Source: a virus. From it: a stretch of DNA of 64,000 nt. The notes beneath the pieces are model-generated. The model was not told the DNA's origin and made no database searches. It saw only the letters and a list, made by a program, of their open reading frames with translations. Of the stretch, positions 12,817-21,281 are shown in pieces (within the stretch, counting starts at the first letter, position 1; each line of letters starts with the position of its first letter). The stretch lies in the IMG/VR virus record IMGVR_UViG_3300045825_000202, positions 1 to 64,000 of that record; one strand, 5' to 3'. Both the position numbers and the translations under genes were made by a program.

Positions 12817-13312
12817 TATGTGTACAACCACGCCAGCTGAGACGCTGCAGATTGCACCTGAATCATTAGAGGTTGCTAATGCCTACCTACAAACACCTGA
12901 TATAAAAAAGGTAGCTAATCAGTTAGGAATACCTCCAGAAATCGTATCAGATATTCTAGAACGTAAGGAAGTTCGAAATTATGTGAACTCAATATTTTTT
13001 AGTTGCGGATTTAGTAATAAGTTCCAAGTTCGTGATTTAATAGATACTATTATAAAAAAGAAGCTACAAGAGCTGGACGAAAGTGATACCGGATCTACTA
13101 AAGATATTATAGAAATTTTAGCGTTATCGCATAAAATTAATATAGAAATGATACAAGCAGAAATGAAGTTAGAAGAGATGAGAACTAAAAATAGTATAAA
13201 GAAGCAGGTAAATGTTCAGATCAATGAAGCTATGGGTGGGACTTCAAAGTACTCTAGTTTAATTGAGCGACTAATTGGTGGAAGTAAAACAGATGATGTG
13301 GTAGATGTATAA
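12809..13312 (+). CDS. terS: Putative small terminase subunit, 167 aa
   Basis: It lies directly before the large terminase, as terS genes do. The N-terminal part (DIKKVANQLGIPPEIVSDILERKEV, about residues 28-52) is a helix-turn-helix. The central region (80-135) is helical and fits oligomerisation, and the tail is acidic. TerS recognises phage DNA and loads TerL. The call rests on position and fold pattern, not on a diagnostic motif. Confidence 0.65.
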   Translation: MSNMCTTTPAETLQIAPESLEVANAYLQTPDIKKVANQLGIPPEIVSDILERKEVRNYVNSIFFSCGFSNKFQVRDLIDTIIKKKLQELDESDTGSTKDIIEILALSHKINIEMIQAEMKLEEMRTKNSIKKQVNVQINEAMGGTSKYSSLIERLIGGSKTDDVVDV

Positions 13313-13455
13313 TGGCATATATTTATAAATTACAATTTGATGGTGACGAACGCGTATATATTGGTAAAACAGCAGGTATTTTAGATATTAGACAAAGCAA
13401 GCACTACTGGATGCTAAAAAATAATAAACATCATAGCTCTAGAAGAGGTAAATAA
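13312..13455 (+). CDS. Minimal GIY-YIG fragment, 47 aa, between terS and terL
   Basis: The ATG overlaps the terS stop (TAATG) and its stop overlaps the terL start (TAATG), so all three are coupled. It reads AYIYKLQF...VYIGKT followed by ILDIRQSKHYW, the first half of a GIY-YIG domain with the helix Arg. The later catalytic Glu and any DNA-recognition part are absent. It is probably a decayed homing endonuclease kept for coupling, or a tiny partner protein. Confidence 0.6.
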   Translation: MAYIYKLQFDGDERVYIGKTAGILDIRQSKHYWMLKNNKHHSSRRGK

Positions 13456-14783
13456 TGCTAGTTATCTCTAGACCTGGTATAAGTAGTACTGAGATTACAG
13501 AGTTTCCTCTACATTCTAGGTTTATTAAATTACCAATAGAGAATTATTTAAAGCTATTACCTACAGTAGACCCTATTACATATAAAAAGTCAACTGCGTG
13601 GGACCAAATCAATGGGCCCCAGCTTGCGCTTATTAACTGTATTAATTCGCCCCGTTACAGATTTGTGTGTGCTGCCCTAGCTAGACGACTTGGTAAGACA
13701 TTTATAGCTAATATTATCGCTCAGTTAGTAGTTCTAGTACCAGGGTCAAATGTACTTGTAATGTCACCTAATTTTAGTTTAAGCAGTATTTCATTCGAAC
13801 TTCAGAGAATGCTTGTTAAGACTTTTGATTTAGAAATAACTAAGGATAACGCCAAAGATCGAGTATTAGAACTAGCTAATGGCTCTACAGTTAGAGTAGG
13901 TTCTATATCTACAGTAGATAGTTGTGTAGGACGCAGTTATACCCTTATTCTGTTTGACGAGGCTGCTTTAGGAAAAGATGCGGAAGAAGCCTTTAACGTC
14001 AGTCTAAGACCTACCCTAGACCGTCCAGACTCCAAGTGCATATTCATTAGTACTCCTCGCGGAAAGAATAATTTCTTTAGTAGATTCTACCAAAGAGGAT
14101 TTAGTGACGAATTCCCTCAGTGGGCCTCTATAACTGCTACGTATCATGAAAACCCTAGAATGAGCGAAGTAGACGTAGAAGAAGCTAGAAGAAGTATGAG
14201 TAAGGCTCTATTTGAGCAAGAATACCTAAGTAGTTTCAGCACCTTCGAAGGACAGATCTACCAAGGGTATCTGCCTGAATATACTAAAGAGTTTGAGCAT
14301 AAAGAGGGTATGGAGTATATTGGCGGAGTTGACGTTGGTTTCCGCGACCCTACAGCTTTTGTAGTTATATCGTATGATAATAATAGTGGAATTTTCCATG
14401 TATTAGAAGATTATGTCCAAGCAGGTGTTACAACTAGTGTACACGCTAAAGTATTTCAAGACGCTATAGATAAATATGGTATTGAGTCAATATTCATTGA
14501 TAGTGCAGCAGCACAAACAGCCGCTGACTTAAGCTTTACTTATAATATAGGAACTATTAAAGCTAAGAAGTCTATTTTAGACGGTATTGCGTATGTGCAA
14601 GCGTTAATAGAACACGGTAAGTTAAACGTTTCTCCTAACTGTCTAGATACATTAGCAATGCTTGACCAATATAAGTGGAAAACTGATGCAGTTTCTGGAG
14701 TAGAAAAACCTGATCACGATAAGTACTCTCACGCAGCAGATGCTTTACGATACGCCCTATACTCATTCACTACAGGATATTAA
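13455..14783 (+). CDS. terL: Terminase large subunit, 442 aa
   Basis: The ATPase half has a Walker A RRLGKT (77-82), a Walker B LILFDE (164-169) and a coupling motif STPRGK (199-204). The RNase H-like nuclease half has its acidic triad at D293 (GVDVG), D349 (FIDS) and D429 (HAADALRY). It drives DNA into proheads through the portal and cuts the concatemer. The length is normal. The start overlaps the mini GIY-YIG stop. A second GIY-YIG gene follows immediately, a common insertion point beside terminase. Confidence 0.95.
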   Translation: MLVISRPGISSTEITEFPLHSRFIKLPIENYLKLLPTVDPITYKKSTAWDQINGPQLALINCINSPRYRFVCAALARRLGKTFIANIIAQLVVLVPGSNVLVMSPNFSLSSISFELQRMLVKTFDLEITKDNAKDRVLELANGSTVRVGSISTVDSCVGRSYTLILFDEAALGKDAEEAFNVSLRPTLDRPDSKCIFISTPRGKNNFFSRFYQRGFSDEFPQWASITATYHENPRMSEVDVEEARRSMSKALFEQEYLSSFSTFEGQIYQGYLPEYTKEFEHKEGMEYIGGVDVGFRDPTAFVVISYDNNSGIFHVLEDYVQAGVTTSVHAKVFQDAIDKYGIESIFIDSAAAQTAADLSFTYNIGTIKAKKSILDGIAYVQALIEHGKLNVSPNCLDTLAMLDQYKWKTDAVSGVEKPDHDKYSHAADALRYALYSFTTGY

Positions 14784-14786
14784 TAC

Positions 14787-14815
14787 TTGACTTCCATAAC
14801 CACTACTAGTATAAT
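14787..14815 (+). promoter_or_regulatory. Own promoter of the GIY-YIG gene
   Basis: TTGACT (14787-14792), 17 bases, TATAAT (14810-14815), right after the terL stop. Confidence 0.8.
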
Positions 14816-14835
14816 ATAATTTTAAAAGGGCAAAT

Positions 14836-15441
14836 ATGACCTGCGGAATCTATAGATTAACTTTTCCATCTGGAAGATTTTATATCGGTAAGTCAATTGA
14901 CATTGATAAACGATGGAAACAGCATTTTGACGACTTTGAAGCCGGCAAGCATACACGCCTTATGCAGCCTGAGTTTAATAAGTATCGTCAGTATGAACAA
15001 GAAGTAATATGTGAATGTCATTCAGACTACCTTACCATTTTAGAAGATTCTTATATTGCCAGGTTTAAGCCTCCTCTTAACGGAACGTTTCCTAAGGATA
15101 GGTTTAATTGCCCTGAGCATATGATAGAAACTGCTACGTCATACTTTGGTGAGTCTATAGTAGGAAGGGTACTACAACTACATCATGCTAAAGGTGAGTT
15201 AGTTTTAGCAACTGATAAAATCAGATTCCTGGAAGATGATGTTAGGCTATTGAAGATAGAACGATCTGACTCGGAACTTGCTGCTGATATTACTAATAGG
15301 ATTGTTAAACTGCGTGAAAAAGTTACTACTCTTGATACTAGGAATGGGATATTAGAGCACGAACTAAGTAATCTTAACGTAGAGTGTCAGGAGTTATGGA
15401 AGTATAAGAAGTTACCCTGGTATAAGAAGTTATTTAATTAA
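14836..15441 (+). CDS. GIY-YIG homing endonuclease, 201 aa
   Basis: GIYRLTF (4-10) and FYIGKS (14-19) define the fold; R26 and H30 sit in the following helix, and E77 (TILEDSYI) is a plausible catalytic Glu. Residues about 125-190 are a leucine-rich, charged stretch that looks like a coiled coil rather than a NUMOD repeat. It has its own promoter and its own terminator, so it is an independent mobile cassette between terL and the HNH-portal block. It is related to the 273-785 gene, not identical. Confidence 0.88.
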   Translation: MTCGIYRLTFPSGRFYIGKSIDIDKRWKQHFDDFEAGKHTRLMQPEFNKYRQYEQEVICECHSDYLTILEDSYIARFKPPLNGTFPKDRFNCPEHMIETATSYFGESIVGRVLQLHHAKGELVLATDKIRFLEDDVRLLKIERSDSELAADITNRIVKLREKVTTLDTRNGILEHELSNLNVECQELWKYKKLPWYKKLFN

Positions 15442-15476
15442 AAAAGCCGCTACGATTTGCATCGTAGCGGCTTTTT
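15441..15476 (+). terminator. Intrinsic terminator after the GIY-YIG gene
   Basis: A 16-bp stem (15441-15456 with 15461-15476) with loop TTGC ends in TTTTT. The A-rich arm makes it symmetric. Confidence 0.9.
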
Positions 15477-15566
15477 GTTACTCTAGAAAAATATACTCTG
15501 TATCAACAAATAGTTTCTTAGTAGGAATTAATTGCCAATTAATTCCTACCAATAAAAAAATGTACC

Positions 15567-15595
15567 TTGACTATTAACTACCTAAATGTTATAAT
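15567..15595 (+). promoter_or_regulatory. Late-region promoter before HNH and portal
   Basis: TTGACT (15567-15572), 17 bases, TATAAT (15590-15595), with the shared TAAATGTTATAATA block (extended -10). Confidence 0.85.
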
Positions 15596-15633
15596 AGAGT
15601 CGTTAAAGATATAGGTCTAATAAAAATTATAAC

Positions 15634-16110
15634 ATGGCAAAGAATACTACAAATAAAAGAATAGCAATTAAGCATATAAGGGATCGTTGTAAGGCTAAGT
15701 ATCAGAAACGAGATACATGTGATATCTGCGGAACTGATAAAGATCTAGAACTACATCACTTTCACTCCCTTACCAAACTATTAAATAGTTGGGCTGAAAA
15801 GAAGAACTATAGTATTGACACGGATGAAGAAGTACTAGAAATTAGGGATGAATTCATTGCTGAGCACCACCACGAGATATACGACTTAGTAGCTACTCTT
15901 TGCAACTCTCACCATGTAAAACTCCATTCTTGCTACGGCAAAGCACCTTCTCCTAGTTCAGTAGAAAAACAACAACGCTGGATTGAACTACAAAAGAATA
16001 AGTTACTAGGTATAGAAACTGCAGTAGATATCCAACCCATTAGTCGACCAATTATAGGGTCTTTTACTAAGTTCATAGATGAGCTTCCTAACTTTAGAAA
16101 ATTTATTTAA
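15634..16110 (+). CDS. HNH endonuclease, 158 aa
   Basis: CDICG (24-28) begins a zinc knuckle, LELHHFHS (about 33-40) carries the catalytic His, and LCNSHHVKLHS (about 87-98) gives the second Cys pair-like and His positions of an HNH fold. HNH proteins next to terminase in HK97-like phages help concatemer cutting. A homing endonuclease is the alternative, but the gene stands at the canonical terminase-portal position and abuts the portal gene. Confidence 0.8.
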   Translation: MAKNTTNKRIAIKHIRDRCKAKYQKRDTCDICGTDKDLELHHFHSLTKLLNSWAEKKNYSIDTDEEVLEIRDEFIAEHHHEIYDLVATLCNSHHVKLHSCYGKAPSPSSVEKQQRWIELQKNKLLGIETAVDIQPISRPIIGSFTKFIDELPNFRKFI

Positions 16111-16112
16111 GG

Positions 16113-17315
16113 ATGCCTATGCAATGGTATAACCCAATAAGCTGGTTTACATCAGATAAATCTAATCCAGCTCAGTCGGTAATCGGAATTCAAGAAGGTA
16201 GTAATTTAGCTACTACTTCTAAGTATAGTTATAAGACTGCTTTTGATAAACTTGAAGCAGTTAATAGAGGAGTAGGACTACTAGTAGGCGGATGTTCTAG
16301 TCTAGACTACGATATTAGAGATAAAGTTATTGATGGTGTAGTAAACAACGTTAGAATCAAATCACTACATAATCTATTAAACTTTAGACCTAACCCATAT
16401 CAATCAGTACAAGACTTTAGAACCAATATATTTACAGACTTCATTCTAGAAGGTAATATATTTATTTACTATGATGGGGCCTTCTTATACCATCTACCTG
16501 CCGCTAATGTTCAAATCATAACAGATACTAAAACTCTAGTTGCGGAGTTTATTTATAATGGTATTGTGCACATGAAGCCAGAAGAGGTTATTCATGTGAA
16601 AGACGTTAGCAGCCATTCAATATATAGAGGATCTAGTCGTCTAGCCGCTGCAGATAGAAATATTAAGATCCTTTTTGCTATGGAAAATTTTCAAGAACAA
16701 TTTTTTGAGAACGGGGCAGTGGCGGGTATTGTACTAACTACAGATAATACCCTTAGTCAGATTGCTAAAGATAAGACTATAGCTAACTGGTCACAGAAAT
16801 ATAGTCCTAAGAATGGTGCTCGTAGACCAATGATCCTAGATAGTGGACTTAAGCCTAATCCTCTTAGTTCTACCTCTTTTCAGGAACTTGATTTTGACCA
16901 GAGCATTCAAACCCATGACGCTAAGATTTTAAAAGCTCTAGGCGTTCCGCCTATCCTTTTAGATGGGGGCAACAATGCTAATATATCTCCTAATCTAAGA
17001 CTGTTCTACTTAGAAACAGTTATCCCAATTGTTACAAAGTACGTATCCGCGATTGAACGTTACTTTGGGTATGATGTAGCCCCAATAACTGCTGATGTAT
17101 CTGCGCTTCAACCAGATATTAAAGATGTTGCTAGCTATCATTCCACTTTAGTTAACGCAGGTATTCTTACCCCTAATGAGGCTAGAGTAGAATTACGTTA
17201 CCCTAAACTACCTGGTGCTGATGAAATACGAATTCCTGCTAATATTGCAGGGTCTGCTTCTAATCCTAGTGTAGGCGGTGCACCTAAAAAACCGGACGCA
17301 CCACAACCACCATAA
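16113..17315 (+). CDS. Portal protein, HK97-like, 400 aa
   Basis: Size and order fit the HK97 family portal. Features include an early WYNPISWF, a wing region with DFILEGNIFIYY and EEVIHVKDVS, the clip region, and the ILKALGVPPILL stem signature about residues 270-281. The C-terminus is Pro-rich (KKPDAPQPP). Twelve copies form the DNA gate at one capsid vertex and dock TerL. AAGGATG precedes it closely after the HNH gene. Confidence 0.9.
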   Translation: MPMQWYNPISWFTSDKSNPAQSVIGIQEGSNLATTSKYSYKTAFDKLEAVNRGVGLLVGGCSSLDYDIRDKVIDGVVNNVRIKSLHNLLNFRPNPYQSVQDFRTNIFTDFILEGNIFIYYDGAFLYHLPAANVQIITDTKTLVAEFIYNGIVHMKPEEVIHVKDVSSHSIYRGSSRLAAADRNIKILFAMENFQEQFFENGAVAGIVLTTDNTLSQIAKDKTIANWSQKYSPKNGARRPMILDSGLKPNPLSSTSFQELDFDQSIQTHDAKILKALGVPPILLDGGNNANISPNLRLFYLETVIPIVTKYVSAIERYFGYDVAPITADVSALQPDIKDVASYHSTLVNAGILTPNEARVELRYPKLPGADEIRIPANIAGSASNPSVGGAPKKPDAPQPP

Positions 17316-17323
17316 GGAGTAAA

Positions 17324-19249
17324 ATGGTAGATAAAAATAAAGTACTATATATAAATAGCGCTTTTACCAAAGAACTTCCTCTAGCAAATGAAACTATTGA
17401 TTCCATTTATATTGAAGGATACGCTAGTACCGTAGATCTTGATAGAGGTGGTGATATAGTACCAGCCAGTGTATGGAGTAAAGGTATTGAAAATTACCTT
17501 AAAAACCCTATTATACTCGCTCAGCATGATCATGACGATCCAATCGGTCGAATGGTCGAGCATAAGGTAGACTCTAGAGGACTATGGGTAAAGGCAAGAA
17601 TTTCAGCGGCTGCTGAAGTTTTTAGTTTAATTAAGGATGAAGTCCTTACAGCTTTCAGCATCGGATTCAGAATCATAGATGCTGAGTATAATGCAGCCGC
17701 AGAAGTATTTCTAATTAAAGAACTAGAACTTGTCGAGATATCGGTAGTTTCTGTTCCTATGAATCAGAATACTTTGTTTAACCTCTCTAAAGCATTTTCT
17801 AGTGCCGAAGATTATAATAGTTTCAAAGCTCAATTTATACCCAAAGGCAATTCAGCTAAAGGGCTAGAATCTCTTGCAGATAATGCGAGCACAATCAAAA
17901 AGGAATGGAATATGGATCCAAAAGAACTACAAACGATGCTTGACGCTGCCGCTAAAACTGCTGCTGAACAAGCTACTAAGTCCCTATTAGCTGCACAAGC
18001 AGTCGAAGCCGCTGAAAAAGCTGCCACCGCTCAAGCTGCTGCTGATATGGATGCTCGTATTAAGGCTGCTGTAGCCGCTGCTACTCCGTCTACTACGGGT
18101 ACTGAAAAATTGATGGCCGATATTGAAAAGCGTTTCGCTGATCAAGCTGCTGAATCTAAGTCTGCTCTTGCAGGTCTAGAAGCTGTTCTAGCCGAAAAAG
18201 CTGCTGAAATTCAAGCAATGCAAAAGTCTAAAATGACGTTCACTGACCCTAAGGGTGTGGATTATGCAGAACGTGAAAAAGCCGTGCTGCTTGCTAAAGT
18301 CAAGGGCGTAGGTATTGAAAGTACTAAGTTTGGTCAAGAACTTAGTACTAAGACAGGTGCTCACGTAGCAAGTGCTACATGGGAACTGGAAGTTTCTACT
18401 AATATGGAAACTGAAATCCGTCGCCGGTTAGTTGTGGCTTCTTTGATGACTCCTATTCAAATGAAGACTAATGTGATGACAATTCCAGTAAATCCTGAAG
18501 CTGGCGTTGCTACTTGGATTACTAATGCTCAATTTGGTACTTCTGCTTCTGCCGGTGCTACTCAGACCCATCAACTGAAAGAAATCACGTTGAATGCCTA
18601 TAAGGTAGCAACGAATGAATATATGGCCTATGAAGAGGATGAGGACTCGTTAATCGCTCTGCTTCCAATAGTTCGTGATGCTATGATTCGCCGGGTTGCT
18701 CTCGCTGTTGATAAGGCCTTCTTGCTTGGAGCAGGTGCTGGTGCTGATCCCGTTAAAGGCTTCCTAACTTACGATACTACTTCTGCGGTTACTTCTGCAG
18801 TTGCTAATAAGATGACTATCGCTAATCTTCGTGCTCTACGTGCAGATATGGGAGTATATGGTCTTACTCAAAGCGAACTAGTATTTGTTGTCTCTACTGA
18901 TGGTTACTTCGACTTGCTTGAAGATACTACTTTCCAAACAATGAATCAGGTTGGTCCTCAAGCTACTTTGCTGACTGGTCAAATTGGTATGGTTGGTCAA
19001 ACCCCCGTACTCGTAAGTGGTGCGTTCCCTGCTAAGGCAGCCGGTGCTACAACAGCTACAACTAACTACGGTGCTCTGTGTGTTAATCCTACTAACTTCA
19101 TTGCAGGTTCGCAACGTGGTCTACGTATGGATACTCAGGAACTTGTTGAAACACAACGTCGTGTTATCGTTGCATCTCTTCGTACCGGTATGATCCAACT
19201 CTCAACAGTTGGCGGTATTGGTTGCTCGGCATTCCGTTGGGTTGCTTAA
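17324..19249 (+). CDS. Fused prohead protease - scaffold - major capsid protein, 641 aa
   Basis: Residues 30-150 are an S78-type prohead protease: QHDHDDPIG (His at 68 or 70), SIGF with Ser112, and ELVEISVVSVP with the supporting Glu. Residues about 155-310 are an Ala/Lys/Glu-rich coiled coil, the scaffolding delta region. From about 320 to the end is an HK97-fold capsid protein (ASATWELEVST, then a typical GAGADPVKGFL). In many HK97-like phages these are two genes. Here no stop or frameshift separates them, so autoproteolysis must free the capsid protein. Confidence 0.9.
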   Translation: MVDKNKVLYINSAFTKELPLANETIDSIYIEGYASTVDLDRGGDIVPASVWSKGIENYLKNPIILAQHDHDDPIGRMVEHKVDSRGLWVKARISAAAEVFSLIKDEVLTAFSIGFRIIDAEYNAAAEVFLIKELELVEISVVSVPMNQNTLFNLSKAFSSAEDYNSFKAQFIPKGNSAKGLESLADNASTIKKEWNMDPKELQTMLDAAAKTAAEQATKSLLAAQAVEAAEKAATAQAAADMDARIKAAVAAATPSTTGTEKLMADIEKRFADQAAESKSALAGLEAVLAEKAAEIQAMQKSKMTFTDPKGVDYAEREKAVLLAKVKGVGIESTKFGQELSTKTGAHVASATWELEVSTNMETEIRRRLVVASLMTPIQMKTNVMTIPVNPEAGVATWITNAQFGTSASAGATQTHQLKEITLNAYKVATNEYMAYEEDEDSLIALLPIVRDAMIRRVALAVDKAFLLGAGAGADPVKGFLTYDTTSAVTSAVANKMTIANLRALRADMGVYGLTQSELVFVVSTDGYFDLLEDTTFQTMNQVGPQATLLTGQIGMVGQTPVLVSGAFPAKAAGATTATTNYGALCVNPTNFIAGSQRGLRMDTQELVETQRRVIVASLRTGMIQLSTVGGIGCSAFRWVA

Positions 19250-19258
19250 TAGCTAAAT

Positions 19259-19284
19259 AAGATAAGGGCTTTGGCCCTTATCTT
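19259..19284 (+). terminator. Hairpin after the capsid gene
   Basis: An 11-bp perfect stem (19259-19269 with 19274-19284, AAGATAAGGGC) with loop TTTG is followed by TAACAAGGG. A second imperfect stem (TAACAA...TTGTTA) follows. The weak T tract suggests partial termination that lowers downstream expression relative to capsid. Confidence 0.6.
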
Positions 19285-19329
19285 TAACAAGGGTTCTATG
19301 AGCCTTTGTTAAAGATAAAGGATAATAAA

Positions 19330-19902
19330 ATGGGTTTATCATTAATCAGTCGTTCAGATTACAAAATCTACGCCGGAATCTCTAGTAATACACAAGACGT
19401 ACTTATAGACTCTCTAATAGTAAAGATTAGTGCCCTAGTAAAATCTATTTGTAATAGAACTTTTATAGATTATGTTAATGACGCTAAAGTAGACTACTAC
19501 GATGGTGGCACATCTACTCTATTAGTAGAAGAGTACCCAGTACTTAATATTACTTCATTGGAGTACTCAGCAGACTATGGAAATACTTACACCACTCTTA
19601 CTGAGTTTATTGATTATGCTGTTTCTAGAATTAATTATAGTATTATTTCTATCAAAACTAACGGATTCCCTTATGCAGTTAACGGATATCGTTTAACATA
19701 TACTGCAGGATTTACGGAAATTCCCGAAGACCTTAAATTAGCTATATTTGATCTAGTTACTTACTATATTAAAAGCGATATGGCTATTCATAGCAACCGT
19801 AATCAAGGTGCTAATACGGTGCAGGTGGAGTACGTAACAACGACTAGTTTACCTTCGCATATCAGACGCGTGTTAGACTTACACGCAGCACATTATAATT
19901 AA
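19330..19902 (+). CDS. Head-tail connector, gp6-like, 190 aa
   Basis: I choose ATG 19330, preceded by AAAGGA 7 bases away, over a TTG at 19306. It is a small helical protein with LVKISALVKSICNRTF and LKLAIFDLVTYYI, the pattern of HK97 gp6 / DNA-packaging connector proteins that form a ring under the portal. Position between capsid and tail genes supports this. Confidence 0.75.
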   Translation: MGLSLISRSDYKIYAGISSNTQDVLIDSLIVKISALVKSICNRTFIDYVNDAKVDYYDGGTSTLLVEEYPVLNITSLEYSADYGNTYTTLTEFIDYAVSRINYSIISIKTNGFPYAVNGYRLTYTAGFTEIPEDLKLAIFDLVTYYIKSDMAIHSNRNQGANTVQVEYVTTTSLPSHIRRVLDLHAAHYN

Positions 19903-19904
19903 TT

Positions 19905-20696
19905 ATGTCAGTATTAGATTTTAGTGAAGTACTTCGTAATAGGGCTTTAGCGAACTGGGCGTCTAAGACTCCAGTTGCTACAACAACTATTACCGCTTCT
20001 GCTGATAAAACAGTAAATAATGCTATAGCAGATTATAGTATAAACTTTAAGATAGATTCTGCTAACGAAACTGAACGTCTAGCCACACAGACTAGAATTG
20101 TTAATGAGTTAAAGGACCCTAGGCTGCAGCGAACTTTATTAGATTTACATGGTAGCCCATCCTATATGGAACTAGTAAATGATATGTTACTAGATATACT
20201 GAAGGGTAGAAAAACAAGTAAGAAGTACCATACTAATGAAGTAGTACTTTCCAAGATTGTAGTAGCAGAGAACACTCAGTTAGAAAAACTAGCAACTAAC
20301 AGTAACTTAGAACAAGCAAAAGCTATCAGTACTAGTTCCACACAAATAAAGACATTAGACGGTAGATTTTATAGTTTAGCTAGTCTACAAGTACTTCTTA
20401 ATAGCCAACTTCAAGACGTTATCTCAGCTAATATGGGTAACGGAGATCAGAGGAGAGTCCTTAATTTTAGAACCGGTAGATTTGCTAGTACCGTTGCAGT
20501 AGAAAAGCTTACTTTAGGTAAGGAAGGTATGATCTCTATTTTTTATTCCTATATGAAGTACCCTTATGCTACCTTTAGTGAAGGCGGAGTTCAGGGCTAC
20601 CCAAGGACTAGAGACCCTAAGACTTTGATTGGCAATAGTATTAAAGAAATAGCAGCTACTAAGGTAGCTAATAGATTAAGGACAGTGTTAATTTAG
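19905..20696 (+). CDS. Neck or tail-completion protein, 263 aa
   Basis: The N-terminal half is charged and helical. The C-terminal half has NFRTGRFASTVAVEKL and FSEGGVQGYPRTRDP, then a helix ending ATKVANRLRTVL, which resembles HK97 gp10-like head-closure or tail-completion proteins. Synteny (connector, this gene, tail terminator) is the stronger evidence. The exact role is not proven. Confidence 0.6.
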   Translation: MSVLDFSEVLRNRALANWASKTPVATTTITASADKTVNNAIADYSINFKIDSANETERLATQTRIVNELKDPRLQRTLLDLHGSPSYMELVNDMLLDILKGRKTSKKYHTNEVVLSKIVVAENTQLEKLATNSNLEQAKAISTSSTQIKTLDGRFYSLASLQVLLNSQLQDVISANMGNGDQRRVLNFRTGRFASTVAVEKLTLGKEGMISIFYSYMKYPYATFSEGGVQGYPRTRDPKTLIGNSIKEIAATKVANRLRTVLI

Positions 20697-20738
20697 AATT
20701 GATTTTATAAATAAGACAATAAAAGGGTGGAAATTAGC

Positions 20739-21182
20739 ATGAGTAGACGAACAAGTATCCTAAAGGCTCTAGCTGAAAAATTTAAAGTAATTGACGGTAC
20801 GGGTGTATATAAGACTAACCTATTTGGAGCAGCTTTTCACTATCTTAAGTTCTGGGATGAAATTAATCAATTCCCCGCTATTTATATGTCCGCCGGAACT
20901 GAGCAACGAGAGTATCTACCTGGTAACTTTACCTGGGCATTCTTAAATATAGCGATAAAAATATACTGTAAAAATGGTGACGACCCTCAGGAAGAATTAG
21001 AACTATTATTAGAAGACGTAGAAACAGTGCTTAATAATAACCGACAATTAATTTATGATACTACATATGGGTACGAAACCACAGAAATTTTAGTATCAAG
21101 TATTATAACAGATGAATCTCTTTTAAGACCTTATGGCATAGGGGAGATACAGGTACAGGTTAGATACCAGTACCCAGCATAG
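20739..21182 (+). CDS. Tail terminator protein, 147 aa
   Basis: ATG 20739 is chosen over a GTG at 20727 because AAAAGGG sits at a better distance from it. Size, central beta strands (TWAFLNIAIKIYC) and the acidic helix PQEELELLLEDVETVL resemble gpU-like tail terminators that cap the tube. The gene lies one place before the tail tube gene, as expected. Confidence 0.7.
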   Translation: MSRRTSILKALAEKFKVIDGTGVYKTNLFGAAFHYLKFWDEINQFPAIYMSAGTEQREYLPGNFTWAFLNIAIKIYCKNGDDPQEELELLLEDVETVLNNNRQLIYDTTYGYETTEILVSSIITDESLLRPYGIGEIQVQVRYQYPA

Positions 21183-21208
21183 ACTACATAGTCTATAAAC
21201 AGTATAAT
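21180..21208 (+). promoter_or_regulatory. Probable promoter of the tail tube gene
   Basis: TAGACT (21180-21185), 17 bases, TATAAT (21203-21208). The -35 box is weak (four of six), but position and spacing fit. Confidence 0.45.
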
Positions 21209-21281
21209 CGTATCAGTAGCATTAAATACAGATAAATATCTAGTCTAAATGCGAAAAGGTACATAAGACAAAGGAATAATT

